A DNA stretch of 64,000 nt from Paraburkholderia sejongensis (GTDB taxonomy: Bacteria > Pseudomonadota > Gammaproteobacteria > Burkholderiales > Burkholderiaceae), in contig NZ_JAJITD010000008.1 of the NCBI RefSeq assembly GCF_020880815.1, forward strand, positions 62,001 to 126,000. The letters run 5' to 3'. The translations under genes and the position numbers were made by a program. The notes below the pieces were generated by a model. The model made no database searches and was not told the origin of the DNA. It was given only the letters and a program-made list of their open reading frames with translations. The number at the start of each line of letters is the position of its first letter. The stretch's first letter is position 1. Below are positions 24,642-32,562 of this stretch, one piece after another.

Positions 24642-24996
24642 TTAGTCGCGCTGCCATGCGCCGCGCTGCATTGCTTCTTCGAGCATGCCGAGCGTGAGTT
24701 CGCGGCCCCTCGAATAGTTCGCGCGCTGTGGCGCTGAACGGCGACTTCAGCGCGGCCGCGACGGCATCGCGCTTTCGCATGCTGGCGGTGGGAACGTAGT
24801 AGCTGACGTCGAAATCGCGCAGGTCCACCTGGAAGCGCTCGGCCCATGCCTGCATCACCTCGACGATTCTTGGCGGTTCCCAATCGAGATCGTGATACAG
24901 ATCCATCTCGCGGCTTAGTTCTTCGTCGAGAGAGAAGAGAGAAGGGCCGCGCATTTCGCGGATGAATTGTTCGAGATCAGGCCATGTGTCGTTCAT
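24642..24996 (-). pseudogene. DUF1493-like (acyl-carrier-like) gene with a one-base frameshift
   Basis: The reading begins MNDTWPDLEQFIREMRGP at 24996 and is protein-like through SPFSATARELFEG. It then hits a GGGG run (plus-strand cccc at 24706-24709), after which the frame becomes Arg/Ser/Thr-rich and reads on to 24547, overlapping the convergent regulator gene. Dropping one G restores GRELTLGMLEEAMQRGAWQ and a stop at 24642-24644, giving 117 residues and no overlap. That ending matches what I recall of DUF1493 proteins (LTxGxLxxAxxxGxW). So this is either a real frameshift or a base-call error in a G-run. Function of the family is not established. Confidence 0.7.
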
Positions 24997-25027
24997 CGAA
25001 GTTCCTCGCTATGGCCTGGCATTGCGA

Positions 25028-26227
25028 TCAATTCCCCGCCCGCGCCGGCAACCGCAAATGATTCCACGCGCCGAGCGCGACGAACACGATGCCCGCGATG
25101 CTCACGCCAATCCAGCCGAACATCGGCCAGACGATCGCGCCGACCCCCGAGCCCAACGCGCCGCCGATGAAATACGCGACCATGTACACGGTATTCACGC
25201 GACTGCGCGCATCGGGCTTGAGCGCGTAAATGCGCGACTGATTCGAAATCTGCGCGGCCTGCACGCCGATATCGAGAATGATCACGCCGACTACCAGCCC
25301 GGCGATGCTCTTCGCCGACGCCCCGAAAATCACGAACGAGATCGCGACCAGCACGAGCGAGACGGTGATGATCGCGCGCGGTCCGCGCCGGTCGGCGAAC
25401 TTGCCGGCGAGCGGCGCGGCCAGCGCGCCCGCCGCGCCGACGATGCCGAATAGCCCCGCGGCCTGCGGCCCGAGATGAAACGGCGCGCCCGCGAGCAGCA
25501 GCGCGAGCACCGACCAGAAGATGCTGAACGCGCCGAACAGCGAGGCGCCGGTCAACGACGCTTCGCGCAGCGCGCGATGCTCGACCACCAGATGCCACAT
25601 CGACACCATCAGCTTGCCGTACGGCAGCGTCGAAGTCGGCTGACTCTTCGGCAAACGCAGAATGATGACGACCGCGAGCGCCACCAGCGCGAGCACCGAC
25701 GCGCCGAACACCGCGCGCCAGCCGAAGTATTCGGCGACGATGCCCGACGCGGTCCGTGCGAGTAGGATGCCGAGCAGCAGACCGCTCATCACCATGCCGA
25801 CCGCGTGACCGCGTTCGGACGGCGGCGCGAGTTCGGCCGCGAACGGCACCGCCTGCTGCGCGATCGTCGCGAGCACGCCGATCGCCAGACTCGCGACGAT
25901 CAGCACCGCGAGCGTCGGCGCGGTGGCCGCGACGATCAGCGCGACGCACATCCCGGCGATCTGCAGCAGGATCAGCCGGCGCCGGTCGAAGCGGTCGCCG
26001 AGCGGCGCGAGCAGCAGCATGCCGGCCGCGTAGCCGAGCTGCGTGACGGCCGGCACCGCGCCGACCCACGACGCGCTGCCCGGAAACGACTGGCGGAAGT
26101 TGTCGAGCAGCGGCTGGTTGTAATAGATGTTCGCGACCGAGATGCCGGCGATCGTCGCGAGCAGCAGCAACAGGCTGCGCAACGACCGCGCGGAGGAAGC
26201 GGAGGTGGAGGCGTCGGGAGTGGCCAT
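25028..26227 (-). CDS. MFS transporter (drug/sugar efflux type)
   Basis: 399 residues with 12 hydrophobic helices. N-terminal helix LLLLLATIAGISVANIYYNQPLL is followed by MLLLAPLGDRFDRRRLILLQI, the motif-A loop (G-D-R-x-x-R-R) between helices 2 and 3. The second half holds PLAGKFADRRGPRAIITVSLVLV, the equivalent loop. The NIYYNQPLL start is typical of a group of exporters including YnfM/YgaY-like proteins; the substrate is unknown. The ATG at 26227 is chosen because the upstream in-frame extension to 26458 is highly charged and overlaps the neighbouring gene; no strong Shine-Dalgarno is seen. Confidence 0.83.
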   Translation of the reverse strand: MATPDASTSASSARSLRSLLLLLATIAGISVANIYYNQPLLDNFRQSFPGSASWVGAVPAVTQLGYAAGMLLLAPLGDRFDRRRLILLQIAGMCVALIVAATAPTLAVLIVASLAIGVLATIAQQAVPFAAELAPPSERGHAVGMVMSGLLLGILLARTASGIVAEYFGWRAVFGASVLALVALAVVIILRLPKSQPTSTLPYGKLMVSMWHLVVEHRALREASLTGASLFGAFSIFWSVLALLLAGAPFHLGPQAAGLFGIVGAAGALAAPLAGKFADRRGPRAIITVSLVLVAISFVIFGASAKSIAGLVVGVIILDIGVQAAQISNQSRIYALKPDARSRVNTVYMVAYFIGGALGSGVGAIVWPMFGWIGVSIAGIVFVALGAWNHLRLPARAGN

Positions 26228-26348
26228 GACAGAAAGGATCGGCGGACCGGCCCATGCACGGTCCTCAAGCGTGCCGATCATACCGGAGCAGCGTGGTTCC
26301 TGCTGTCGACGACGGTGCGTCGCCGGATCGTTCATTCGGTGCCGGCGT

Positions 26349-27173
26349 TCAGTCGATCGGGCCGCCTTCGTCATGGAACGGATACGGTCCGTCGGCCGCA
26401 TCGACATACGCGTGATGCGTGACGAGACCGGTCGCCGGCTCGTAGCGATGCAGCGCATAAGCGGGCGGTTCCATCACGAACGCCGACGGCGCGTGTTCGC
26501 GCAGATCGAGCGCGACCTGATGCGCGGGCGCCGGAATCGCGCTCGCGATCGTGCCGCCGAAGCGCACGAACATCGCGCGGTGCACGTGGCCGCACAGCAC
26601 GCGCTCGACGTTCGGATGCTGGCCGATCAGCGCCGCGAGCTTGTGAGCCGCCGCCTGGTCGAGGCGCATGTCGTCCATATGGCCAATTCCGCACGCGAAC
26701 GGCGGATGATGCAGCGCGACCACGACCGGCTTGCTGCGCGCCGCGTCGAGTTGCCGGGCGAGCCAGTCGAGCCGCGCATCGCACAGCGTGCCGCCGCTCT
26801 GGCCGGGCACCATCGAATCGAGTGCGAGCACGCGTAGCGGTCCGACATCGACCGCGTACTGGACGAATTCGCCGCCGCCTCGCAGTTCCGCTCGCTCGGG
26901 AAACGCCGCGCGCAACGCGGCGCGTTCGTCGTGATTGCCGACCATCAGGAAGTACGGGATTTCGAGCGGCGCGAGCAGCGTCCTCAGGTGTGCGTACTGT
27001 CGCGAGTCGCCTTGGTCGACGAGGTCGCCGGTGATCAGCACCGCGTCGGGACGCGGCGCAAGCGCATTGAGCGCGGTGACGCAGCGCGTCAGACAGGCGG
27101 CGGTGTCGACGCGGCGATACGCGAGCACGCCCGCTTGCTTGATATGCAGGTCGCTAATTTGAGCCAGCAGCAT
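26349..27173 (-). CDS. CpdA-like metallophosphoesterase
   Basis: 274 residues with the full set of calcineurin-like metal motifs: DLH in MLLAQISDLHI, ITGDLVDQGD, VGNHDER, ALHHPPFACG and CGHVH. The order and spacing match the class III cyclic nucleotide phosphodiesterase group (CpdA, Rv0805), which can hydrolyse cAMP; glycerophosphodiester-type substrates are also possible. The start at 27173 has GAAGGA about nine bases upstream. Longer in-frame readings would run antisense through tRNA-Leu and are rejected. It diverges from tRNA-Leu and converges with nothing; the MFS gene follows on the same strand after 121 bases. Confidence 0.87.
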   Translation of the reverse strand: MLLAQISDLHIKQAGVLAYRRVDTAACLTRCVTALNALAPRPDAVLITGDLVDQGDSRQYAHLRTLLAPLEIPYFLMVGNHDERAALRAAFPERAELRGGGEFVQYAVDVGPLRVLALDSMVPGQSGGTLCDARLDWLARQLDAARSKPVVVALHHPPFACGIGHMDDMRLDQAAAHKLAALIGQHPNVERVLCGHVHRAMFVRFGGTIASAIPAPAHQVALDLREHAPSAFVMEPPAYALHRYEPATGLVTHHAYVDAADGPYPFHDEGGPID

Positions 27174-27295
27174 GGTGGGGAATCCTTCGGGTTCCTGCGT
27201 GTTGAGCGCCGCGAGCCGGCGCTGTCTTTGACGCTGTCTCCAGGATAGCGCATGTAGCGCGTTCGGGGCGATCGAGATGCCGACCGCGGTGGCTC

Positions 27296-27324
27296 TTGGG
27301 CGCCCGGCGACGCAATGGTAGAAT
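27296..27324 (+). promoter_or_regulatory. promoter of tRNA-Leu
   Basis: TTGGGC (27296-27301), a 17-base spacer and TAGAAT (27319-27324) end 27 bases before the mature tRNA 5' end. Confidence 0.7.
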
Positions 27325-27351
27325 TCGCGTCCACGCGCTTTTGCGACCCCC

Positions 27352-27436
27352 GCCGGGGTGATGAAATTGGTAAACATAGCGGACTTAAAATCCGCCGCTT
27401 CGCAGCTTGCCGGTTCGAGTCCGGTCCCCGGCACCA
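27352..27436 (+). tRNA. tRNA-Leu (anticodon UAA)
   Basis: 85 bases including an encoded CCA. Acceptor arms GCCGGGG and CCCCGGC pair. The anticodon stem GCGGA / TCCGC encloses loop CTTAAAA with anticodon TAA at 27386-27388. A long variable arm follows, as expected for leucine tRNAs, then the T arm with GGTTCGAGTCC. It reads UUA and, by wobble, UUG. Confidence 0.97.
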
Positions 27437-27467
27437 ACGGTAATTCTTGTTCTGGCAGGCAGATGCC

Positions 27468-27971
27468 GTGTCCCACCTCAAATACCTGACCGGCTACCCC
27501 GCACCCCTGCAAGACAAGGTGCGAGCGCTGATCGCCTCCGATCAACTCGGCTCGTACATAGCAAAAAAGTACCCGCACACGCACGAGATCCAGACCGACC
27601 GCGCGCTCTACGCCTACTGCGCGGAACTCAAACGCGAGCACCTGCGCAGCGCCGAACAGATCGACAAGGTCACCTACGACAGCAAGCTCGACGTCGTGCG
27701 TCATGCGCTCGGCCTGCACACGAGCATTTCGCGGGTGCAGGGCGGCAAGCTGAAAGCGAAGAAGGAAATCCGCATCGCGTCGCTATTCAAATCAGCGGCG
27801 CCGGAGTTTCTGAAGATGATCGTCGTGCACGAACTCGCCCATCTGAAAGAGAGCGATCACAACAAGGCGTTTTATCGGCTGTGCGAATTCATGCAGCCGG
27901 GTTACCACCAGATCGAATTCGATCTGCGTTTATATCTAACGCATCGCGATCTGGCGAAGGCGAGCGCCTGA
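27468..27971 (+). CDS. YgjP-like zinc metalloprotein (DUF45/WSS1 group)
   Basis: About 167 residues. The centre has the zinc-binding motif VVHELAHLKESDHNKAFYRLC, that is HExxH followed by a third histidine in the ESDHNKAF segment, as in YgjP/UTP-pyrophosphatase-like metal-dependent proteins. A preceding strand GGKLKAKKEIRIASLFKSAAPEFLKMIV fits the family. Relatives are variously annotated as M48-like peptidases; substrate unknown. The start is uncertain: GTG at 27468 gives MSHLKYLTGYP, while a TTG at 27447 would add seven residues. It begins only 31 bases after tRNA-Leu and may be read through from the tRNA promoter. Confidence 0.8.
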   Translation: MSHLKYLTGYPAPLQDKVRALIASDQLGSYIAKKYPHTHEIQTDRALYAYCAELKREHLRSAEQIDKVTYDSKLDVVRHALGLHTSISRVQGGKLKAKKEIRIASLFKSAAPEFLKMIVVHELAHLKESDHNKAFYRLCEFMQPGYHQIEFDLRLYLTHRDLAKASA

Positions 27972-27974
27972 AAC

Positions 27975-28002
27975 ACGGGTCCCGCGTTGCGCGGCGACCC
28001 GT
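27975..28002 (-). terminator. hairpin between convergent genes
   Basis: ACGGGTC-CCGCG pairs with CGCGG-C-GACCCGT around TTG with one bulged C. Only a short T-run (GTTTC) follows on the minus strand, so terminator strength is uncertain. Confidence 0.45.
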
Positions 28003-28010
28003 AGAAAAAC

Positions 28011-30371
28011 TCAGGCAGCCACCGCTTCCAATACTTCCACCGCCGACGCGCTCAACAGCACCGGAATCGACTTCGACGTCGGCGTCCCCGCGCCGTCGGC
28101 GACAGAGGAGAGCGGCACGAGCGGATTGGTCTCCGGATAATAAGCGCCGAGACAGCCGCGCGGAATGTCGTATTCGACCAGCAGAAATCCATCGACGCGC
28201 CGCTCGATCCCATCGGCCCAAACACTCGTGATATCGACCCGCTGACCGGCCGCGAAACCGAGCATATCGAGGTCGTCCTTGTTCGCGAACAGCACGCGCC
28301 GTTGTCCATACACGCCGCGATAGCGATCGTCGAGACCGTAAATCGTCGTGTTGTACTGATCGTGCGAACGTGTGGTCATCAGCGTCATCAGGCGTTCGCC
28401 GTATTGTTCGCGCGCCAGGTGAATCGGCGTGTCGAGCGCAATCGCGTGCGCGATGAACTGTGCCTTGCCGCTAGGCGTTTTCCACACCCGATCGCGCGAC
28501 GCGACGCCCAGGTGAAAACCGCCCGGCTTCTTCAGGCGCTCGTTGTAGTCCGCAAAGCCGTCGATCACCTTGGCGATGCCGTCGCGAATCAGCGCATAGT
28601 CGGCCGCGTGCGCGAGCCAGTCGACTTTCGCGCTGCCGAGTGTCGCATGCGCGATGCGCGCGACGATCGCTACTTCGGACAGCAGATTATCGGACGCCGG
28701 TTTGTTCATCCCGTACGAGATGTGCACCATGCTCATCGAATCCTCGACGCTCACCCCTTGCGGCACGCCGTTCTGCAGATCGATCTCGGTGCGCCCGAGC
28801 GTCGGCAGGATCAGCGCGTCGCGGCCATGCACGAGGTGGCTGCGGTTCAGCTTGGTGGTCACGTGCACGGTCAGATCGCAGGCGCGCATCGCTTCCCACG
28901 TGCGCGGCGTGTCCGGCGTCGCGATCGAGAAGTTGCCGCCGAGGCCGATAAACACCTTCACCTTGCCGTCGAGCATCGCCTGAATCGTGTTGACGACGTC
29001 GAGCCCATGCTCGCGCGGCGGTTCGAAATCGTAAACCGCGCCGAGCTTGTCGAGAAACGCCTGGGTCGGCTTTTCCTCGATGCCGACCGTGCGATCGCCC
29101 TGCACGTTCGAGTGGCCGCGCACCGGGCACAACCCCGCGCCGCGCCGGCCGATATTGCCGCGCATCATCATCAGGTTCGACAGCAGCTGCACGGTCGCGA
29201 CCGAGTTCTTGTGCTGCGTGAGGCCCATCCCCCACGTCGAGATCACCGCGCGGCCCTTCACATAGATGTCCGCGAGCTTGAGCACGTCGTCGAGCGGTAC
29301 ACCCGCTTCGGCGACGATCGTATCCCAGCGCTCGGCGCGCAGATCGGCGGCGAACGCCGCGAAGCCGACCGTGTGCTCGGCGATGAACTCGACGTCGAGC
29401 ACGCGCGGCAGGCCGGATGCGAGCGCTTCGTCGTGGAGTTCGAGCACGCGCTTGGCGACGCCCTTGATCAGCGCGAAATCGCCGCCGACCTTCGGGCGGA
29501 TGAACACCGAACTGATCTTCGTGCTGCCCATCGTCAGCATTTCGACCGGGTGCTGCGGGCTCGCGAAGCGTTCGAGTCCGCGTTCCTTCAGGGGGTTGAT
29601 CGACACGATGGTCGCGCCGCGCTTCGCGCATTCGCGCAGTTCGCCGAGCATGCGCGGATGGTTGGTCGCCGGGTTCTGACCGAAGATCAGCAGCGTGTCC
29701 GCATGTTCGAAGTCATCGAGCGTGACCGTGCCCTTGCCGATCCCGACCGTGTGCGGCAGTCCGCGGCTGGTCGCCTCGTGGCACATGTTCGAGCAGTCGG
29801 GGAAATTGTTGGTGCCGTACATGCGCACGAACAGTTGATACAGGAACGCGGCCTCGTTGCTCGCGCGGCCCGACGTGTAGAACGCGGCGCGGTCCGGATC
29901 GTCGAGCCGCTTCAGATGGCTCGCGATCAGCTCGAACGCTTCGTCCCAGCCGATCGGCACGTAGCGGTCGCGCAGCGCGTCGTAGACCAGCGGGTCGGTC
30001 AGGCGGCCGTGCTGTTCGAGTTCGAAGTCGGACTGCGTCATCAGTTCGGCGACGCTGTGCTCCTCGAAGAACGCGGGCGTCACGCGCTTGCTGGTCGCCT
30101 CGGCGGCCACCGCTTTCACGCCGTTCTCGCAGAACTCGAAGGTCGATGCGTGCTCGCGATCCGGCCACGCGCAACCGGGGCAGTCGAAGCCGTCGGGCTG
30201 GTTCTGTTTGAGCAGCGTGCGGTAGTTGCCGCCCGCGACTTTTTCCTTCAGCAGGTTGATCGCGACGTACTTCAGCGCGCCCCAGCCGGCGGCCGGGTGC
30301 TTGTACGGTTCGATGCGGGCTTCGGTGCGCGCTTCGGTGCGGATTGCGGCGCGAACTTCGTTCTTCTTCAT
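28011..30371 (-). CDS. molybdopterin oxidoreductase, FdhF/YdeP family
   Basis: 786 residues. It resembles formate-dehydrogenase-like molybdoenzymes of the YdeP type. The N-terminus carries GFDCPGCAWPD in place of the classic CX2CX3C cluster motif. The cofactor regions follow: FYTSGRASNEAAFLYQLFVRMYGTNNFPDCSNMCHEATS, with Cys in the position where FdhF has selenocysteine, then FGQNPATNHPRM, the STWGMGLTQHKNSVATVQLLSNLMMMRGNIGRRGAGLCPVRGHSNVQG stretch (molybdopterin contacts) and a C-terminal dinucleotide-binding domain with MTTRSHDQYNTTIYG. The physiological donor is unknown; YdeP is linked to acid resistance in E. coli. ATG 30371 lacks a good Shine-Dalgarno. A MocR-type regulator diverges from it across a 20-bp palindrome. 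Confidence 0.88.
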   Translation of the reverse strand: MKKNEVRAAIRTEARTEARIEPYKHPAAGWGALKYVAINLLKEKVAGGNYRTLLKQNQPDGFDCPGCAWPDREHASTFEFCENGVKAVAAEATSKRVTPAFFEEHSVAELMTQSDFELEQHGRLTDPLVYDALRDRYVPIGWDEAFELIASHLKRLDDPDRAAFYTSGRASNEAAFLYQLFVRMYGTNNFPDCSNMCHEATSRGLPHTVGIGKGTVTLDDFEHADTLLIFGQNPATNHPRMLGELRECAKRGATIVSINPLKERGLERFASPQHPVEMLTMGSTKISSVFIRPKVGGDFALIKGVAKRVLELHDEALASGLPRVLDVEFIAEHTVGFAAFAADLRAERWDTIVAEAGVPLDDVLKLADIYVKGRAVISTWGMGLTQHKNSVATVQLLSNLMMMRGNIGRRGAGLCPVRGHSNVQGDRTVGIEEKPTQAFLDKLGAVYDFEPPREHGLDVVNTIQAMLDGKVKVFIGLGGNFSIATPDTPRTWEAMRACDLTVHVTTKLNRSHLVHGRDALILPTLGRTEIDLQNGVPQGVSVEDSMSMVHISYGMNKPASDNLLSEVAIVARIAHATLGSAKVDWLAHAADYALIRDGIAKVIDGFADYNERLKKPGGFHLGVASRDRVWKTPSGKAQFIAHAIALDTPIHLAREQYGERLMTLMTTRSHDQYNTTIYGLDDRYRGVYGQRRVLFANKDDLDMLGFAAGQRVDITSVWADGIERRVDGFLLVEYDIPRGCLGAYYPETNPLVPLSSVADGAGTPTSKSIPVLLSASAVEVLEAVAA

Positions 30372-30474
30372 GGCGGTGGCGAGGGAGGGACTCGAGAGGC
30401 TCTTTGAGCCGATACCCGCAAGCCTACTGTGTTCCAAAAAGTGCATCGGATACAGAAAATCGCAAAGAACAGGA

Positions 30475-30494
30475 GTACAGTTGCGCAACTGTAC
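30475..30494. promoter_or_regulatory. perfect 20-bp palindrome between molybdoenzyme and MocR gene
   Basis: GTACAGTTGCGCAACTGTAC is identical to its reverse complement. It lies 104 bases before the molybdoenzyme start and 65 bases before the likely MocR start, so it can serve both promoters. A GntR/MocR-family dimer is the natural candidate binder. Confidence 0.6.
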
Positions 30495-30558
30495 CCTTGG
30501 CTCGAACCCTGGGCGTTTGCCGCCCGCTCACGCCACCGTCAAAACCGTCCCGCTGCCC

Positions 30559-31995
30559 GTGAAACTCTACGAAAAACTCGCCGACGAAATTACCGAAGCC
30601 GTGCGCCGCGGCGTGTTCGCGGCCGGCGAGCGGATCGCGTCGGTGCGGCAGGCGAGCCAGCAGCACGGCGTCAGCATCAAGACCGTGCTGCACGCGTACG
30701 CGCTGCTGGAGAGCCGCGGCATCGTCGAGACGCGGCCGCAGTCCGGTTACTTCGTGCGCGACGCCGCCGCGCGCGCGCTTGCCACGGCCCCGGCGTCGCC
30801 GCGCACCGCCCGCAAAGCGCCGCCGCCGGTGCCGGCGACCGTCGACGTGAGCCGGCTGGTGCTGTCCACCTTGCGCAGCATCCGCGCGCACGACGCGGTG
30901 CCGTTCGGCTCGCCGTACCCGGATCCGTCGCTGTTCCCGTGGCGGCGCATCAACCAGTACGCGAACGCGATCGCGCGGCGTCACGCGAGCTGGAACCTGA
31001 TCGACGATCTGCCGCCCGGCAATCCGGAGCTGATCCGGCAGATCGCGCGGCGCTACGCGGAAAACGGCCTGCCGGTCGATCCGGGCGAGATCGTCATCAC
31101 GCTCGGCGCGACCGAGGCGATCAATCTGAGTCTGCAGGCGGTCGCGAAGCCGGGCGACACGGTCGCGGTCGAATCGCCGACCTACTACGCGATGCTGCAC
31201 GCGATCGAGCGTCTCGGCATGCGCGCGATCGAGGTGACCACGCATCCGCAACACGGGGTCGATATCGATGCGCTCGCGAAGGTGATCGCGCGCCAGAAGA
31301 TCGCCGCTTGCATGGTGATGCCGAATTTCCAGAATCCGCTCGGGTTCCGGATGCCCGACGAGCGCAAGCGGCAACTGGTCGAACTGCTCGCCGCGCACGA
31401 AATTCCGGCGATCGAAAACGACGTCTATCAGGAGCTTTATTTCGGCGACACGCGGCCGTCGTCGCTGAAAACATTCGATACCAACGGCCTGGTGCTGCAC
31501 TGCGCGTCGTTTTCGAAGAGCCTGAGCGCGTCGTACCGGATCGGCTGGGCGCTGCCGGGACGGTATCGCGCGCAGGTGGAGAAGCTGAAATTTTTGAATA
31601 CGCTGACCACGCCGTCGGTGCCGCAGGTCGCGGTCGCCGACTATCTGCGCCAGGACGGCTACGATCGACATCTGCGGCATCTGCGGAAGGTGTACCGGCA
31701 GCAGGCGAGCATCATGAGCGCGCTGGTGCTGCGCTTTTTTCCGGTCGGCACGCGGGTGTCGACGCCGCAGGGCGGCTACGTGCTGTGGGTCGAACTGCCG
31801 CCGCAGGTCGATGCGATGCGGCTCTATCAGGCGGCGCTCGCGCGCGGGATTACGATCGGGCCGGGCCTGATGTTTTCGACGCGTAACGACTACCGGCATT
31901 TCATCCGGCTCAATTACAGCTATCCGTGGACCGCGCACGCCGAAGCGGCGCTGAAGACGCTCGGTGAGCTGGTGAGCGCGATGGCGGCTGCTTGA
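30559..31995 (+). CDS. MocR/PdxR-family regulator (GntR HTH fused to aminotransferase fold)
   Basis: 478 residues from GTG 30559. A GntR winged helix (VKLYEKLADEITEAVRRGVFAAGERIASVRQASQQHGVSIKTVLHAY, 1-70) is joined by an Ala/Pro linker to a fold-type I aminotransferase domain. The PLP-binding lysine is in CASFSKSLSASYRIGW, with supporting motifs LGATEAINLSLQAV, ESPTYYAML, MVMPNFQNPLGFRMP and DVYQELYF. MocR proteins use PLP or related ligands to control neighbouring genes, here most likely the divergent molybdoenzyme. The start is uncertain: TTG at 30481 has AGGAG five bases upstream, would add 26 residues and would overlap the palindrome, whereas GTG 30559 matches the conserved family start but has no Shine-Dalgarno. 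Confidence 0.88.
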   Translation: MKLYEKLADEITEAVRRGVFAAGERIASVRQASQQHGVSIKTVLHAYALLESRGIVETRPQSGYFVRDAAARALATAPASPRTARKAPPPVPATVDVSRLVLSTLRSIRAHDAVPFGSPYPDPSLFPWRRINQYANAIARRHASWNLIDDLPPGNPELIRQIARRYAENGLPVDPGEIVITLGATEAINLSLQAVAKPGDTVAVESPTYYAMLHAIERLGMRAIEVTTHPQHGVDIDALAKVIARQKIAACMVMPNFQNPLGFRMPDERKRQLVELLAAHEIPAIENDVYQELYFGDTRPSSLKTFDTNGLVLHCASFSKSLSASYRIGWALPGRYRAQVEKLKFLNTLTTPSVPQVAVADYLRQDGYDRHLRHLRKVYRQQASIMSALVLRFFPVGTRVSTPQGGYVLWVELPPQVDAMRLYQAALARGITIGPGLMFSTRNDYRHFIRLNYSYPWTAHAEAALKTLGELVSAMAAA

Positions 31996-32110
31996 GTGTG
32001 AATGGCACGCGGCGTGCGGCGAGCGGGCGGGTGGCGGTGAAGTGTTGGCGACGTAACCGGGACCCGGCCGAAGGACCAGGCGAAGGACCCAATTGAACGA
32101 GGAGACCCGC

Positions 32111-32491
32111 ATGAGTGATGACGAAGACTTCGACCCGCAGCTTGCCGCGATTCTCGCGCAGCTATGGCGCGCGCATTGCGAGACGCCGGGGCGCGCGTGG
32201 TCGCTGGCGAAGCTGTCGAAGCAGGCGGGTGTGCCGATGAGCAGCTTGCGGCGTCAGTTGACCGCGCTGGCGGACGGCGGTCTCGTCACGACGCTGGTCA
32301 ACGACGACGGCACCGGCGCCGCCACCCTCAGCGAGCTCGGCGCGGATCTGTGCGGCGAGCTGTTTGGGACTGGCGACGACGGCGGCGCGGACGAGGGCGG
32401 TGCGAACGACGACAGCGGTGACAGCGATGACGAAGGCGACGGCGGCGCACCCACCGACGACGGCCCGGCCACGCCGCCCACGCTTCACTAA
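32111..32491 (+). CDS. small winged-helix DNA-binding protein with acidic tail
   Basis: 126 residues from ATG 32111, preceded by GAGGAGA. Residues 10-75 look like a winged helix of the MarR/ArsR kind (LAAILAQLWRAHCETPGRAWSLAKLSKQAGVPMSSLRRQLTALADGGLVTTLVNDDG), with a clear recognition helix MSSLRRQLTAL. The last 35 residues are nearly all Asp, Glu, Gly and Ser and look disordered. I do not know its target. It lies between the MocR-type gene (115 bases upstream, same strand) and a convergent SDR gene, so it could be a second regulator of this neighbourhood. Confidence 0.72.
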   Translation: MSDDEDFDPQLAAILAQLWRAHCETPGRAWSLAKLSKQAGVPMSSLRRQLTALADGGLVTTLVNDDGTGAATLSELGADLCGELFGTGDDGGADEGGANDDSGDSDDEGDGGAPTDDGPATPPTLH

Positions 32492-32562
32492 GCCGCCGGG
32501 GTGGGCCGGAGCAAACCGCGCCGCACCAGCGCCACCACCAGCGCGCGCCGCGCCGCGCACGC

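Noticed and set aside
26349..27719. A longer version of the phosphodiesterase gene reaching 27719
   Set aside because: It would run antisense through tRNA-Leu and its promoter; the start at 27173 has a good ribosome site and the family N-terminus.
28302..30407. A 701-codon plus-strand frame opposite the molybdoenzyme gene
   Set aside because: Shadow of a gene with intact family motifs; translation is rich in Arg, His and Val with no recognisable domain.
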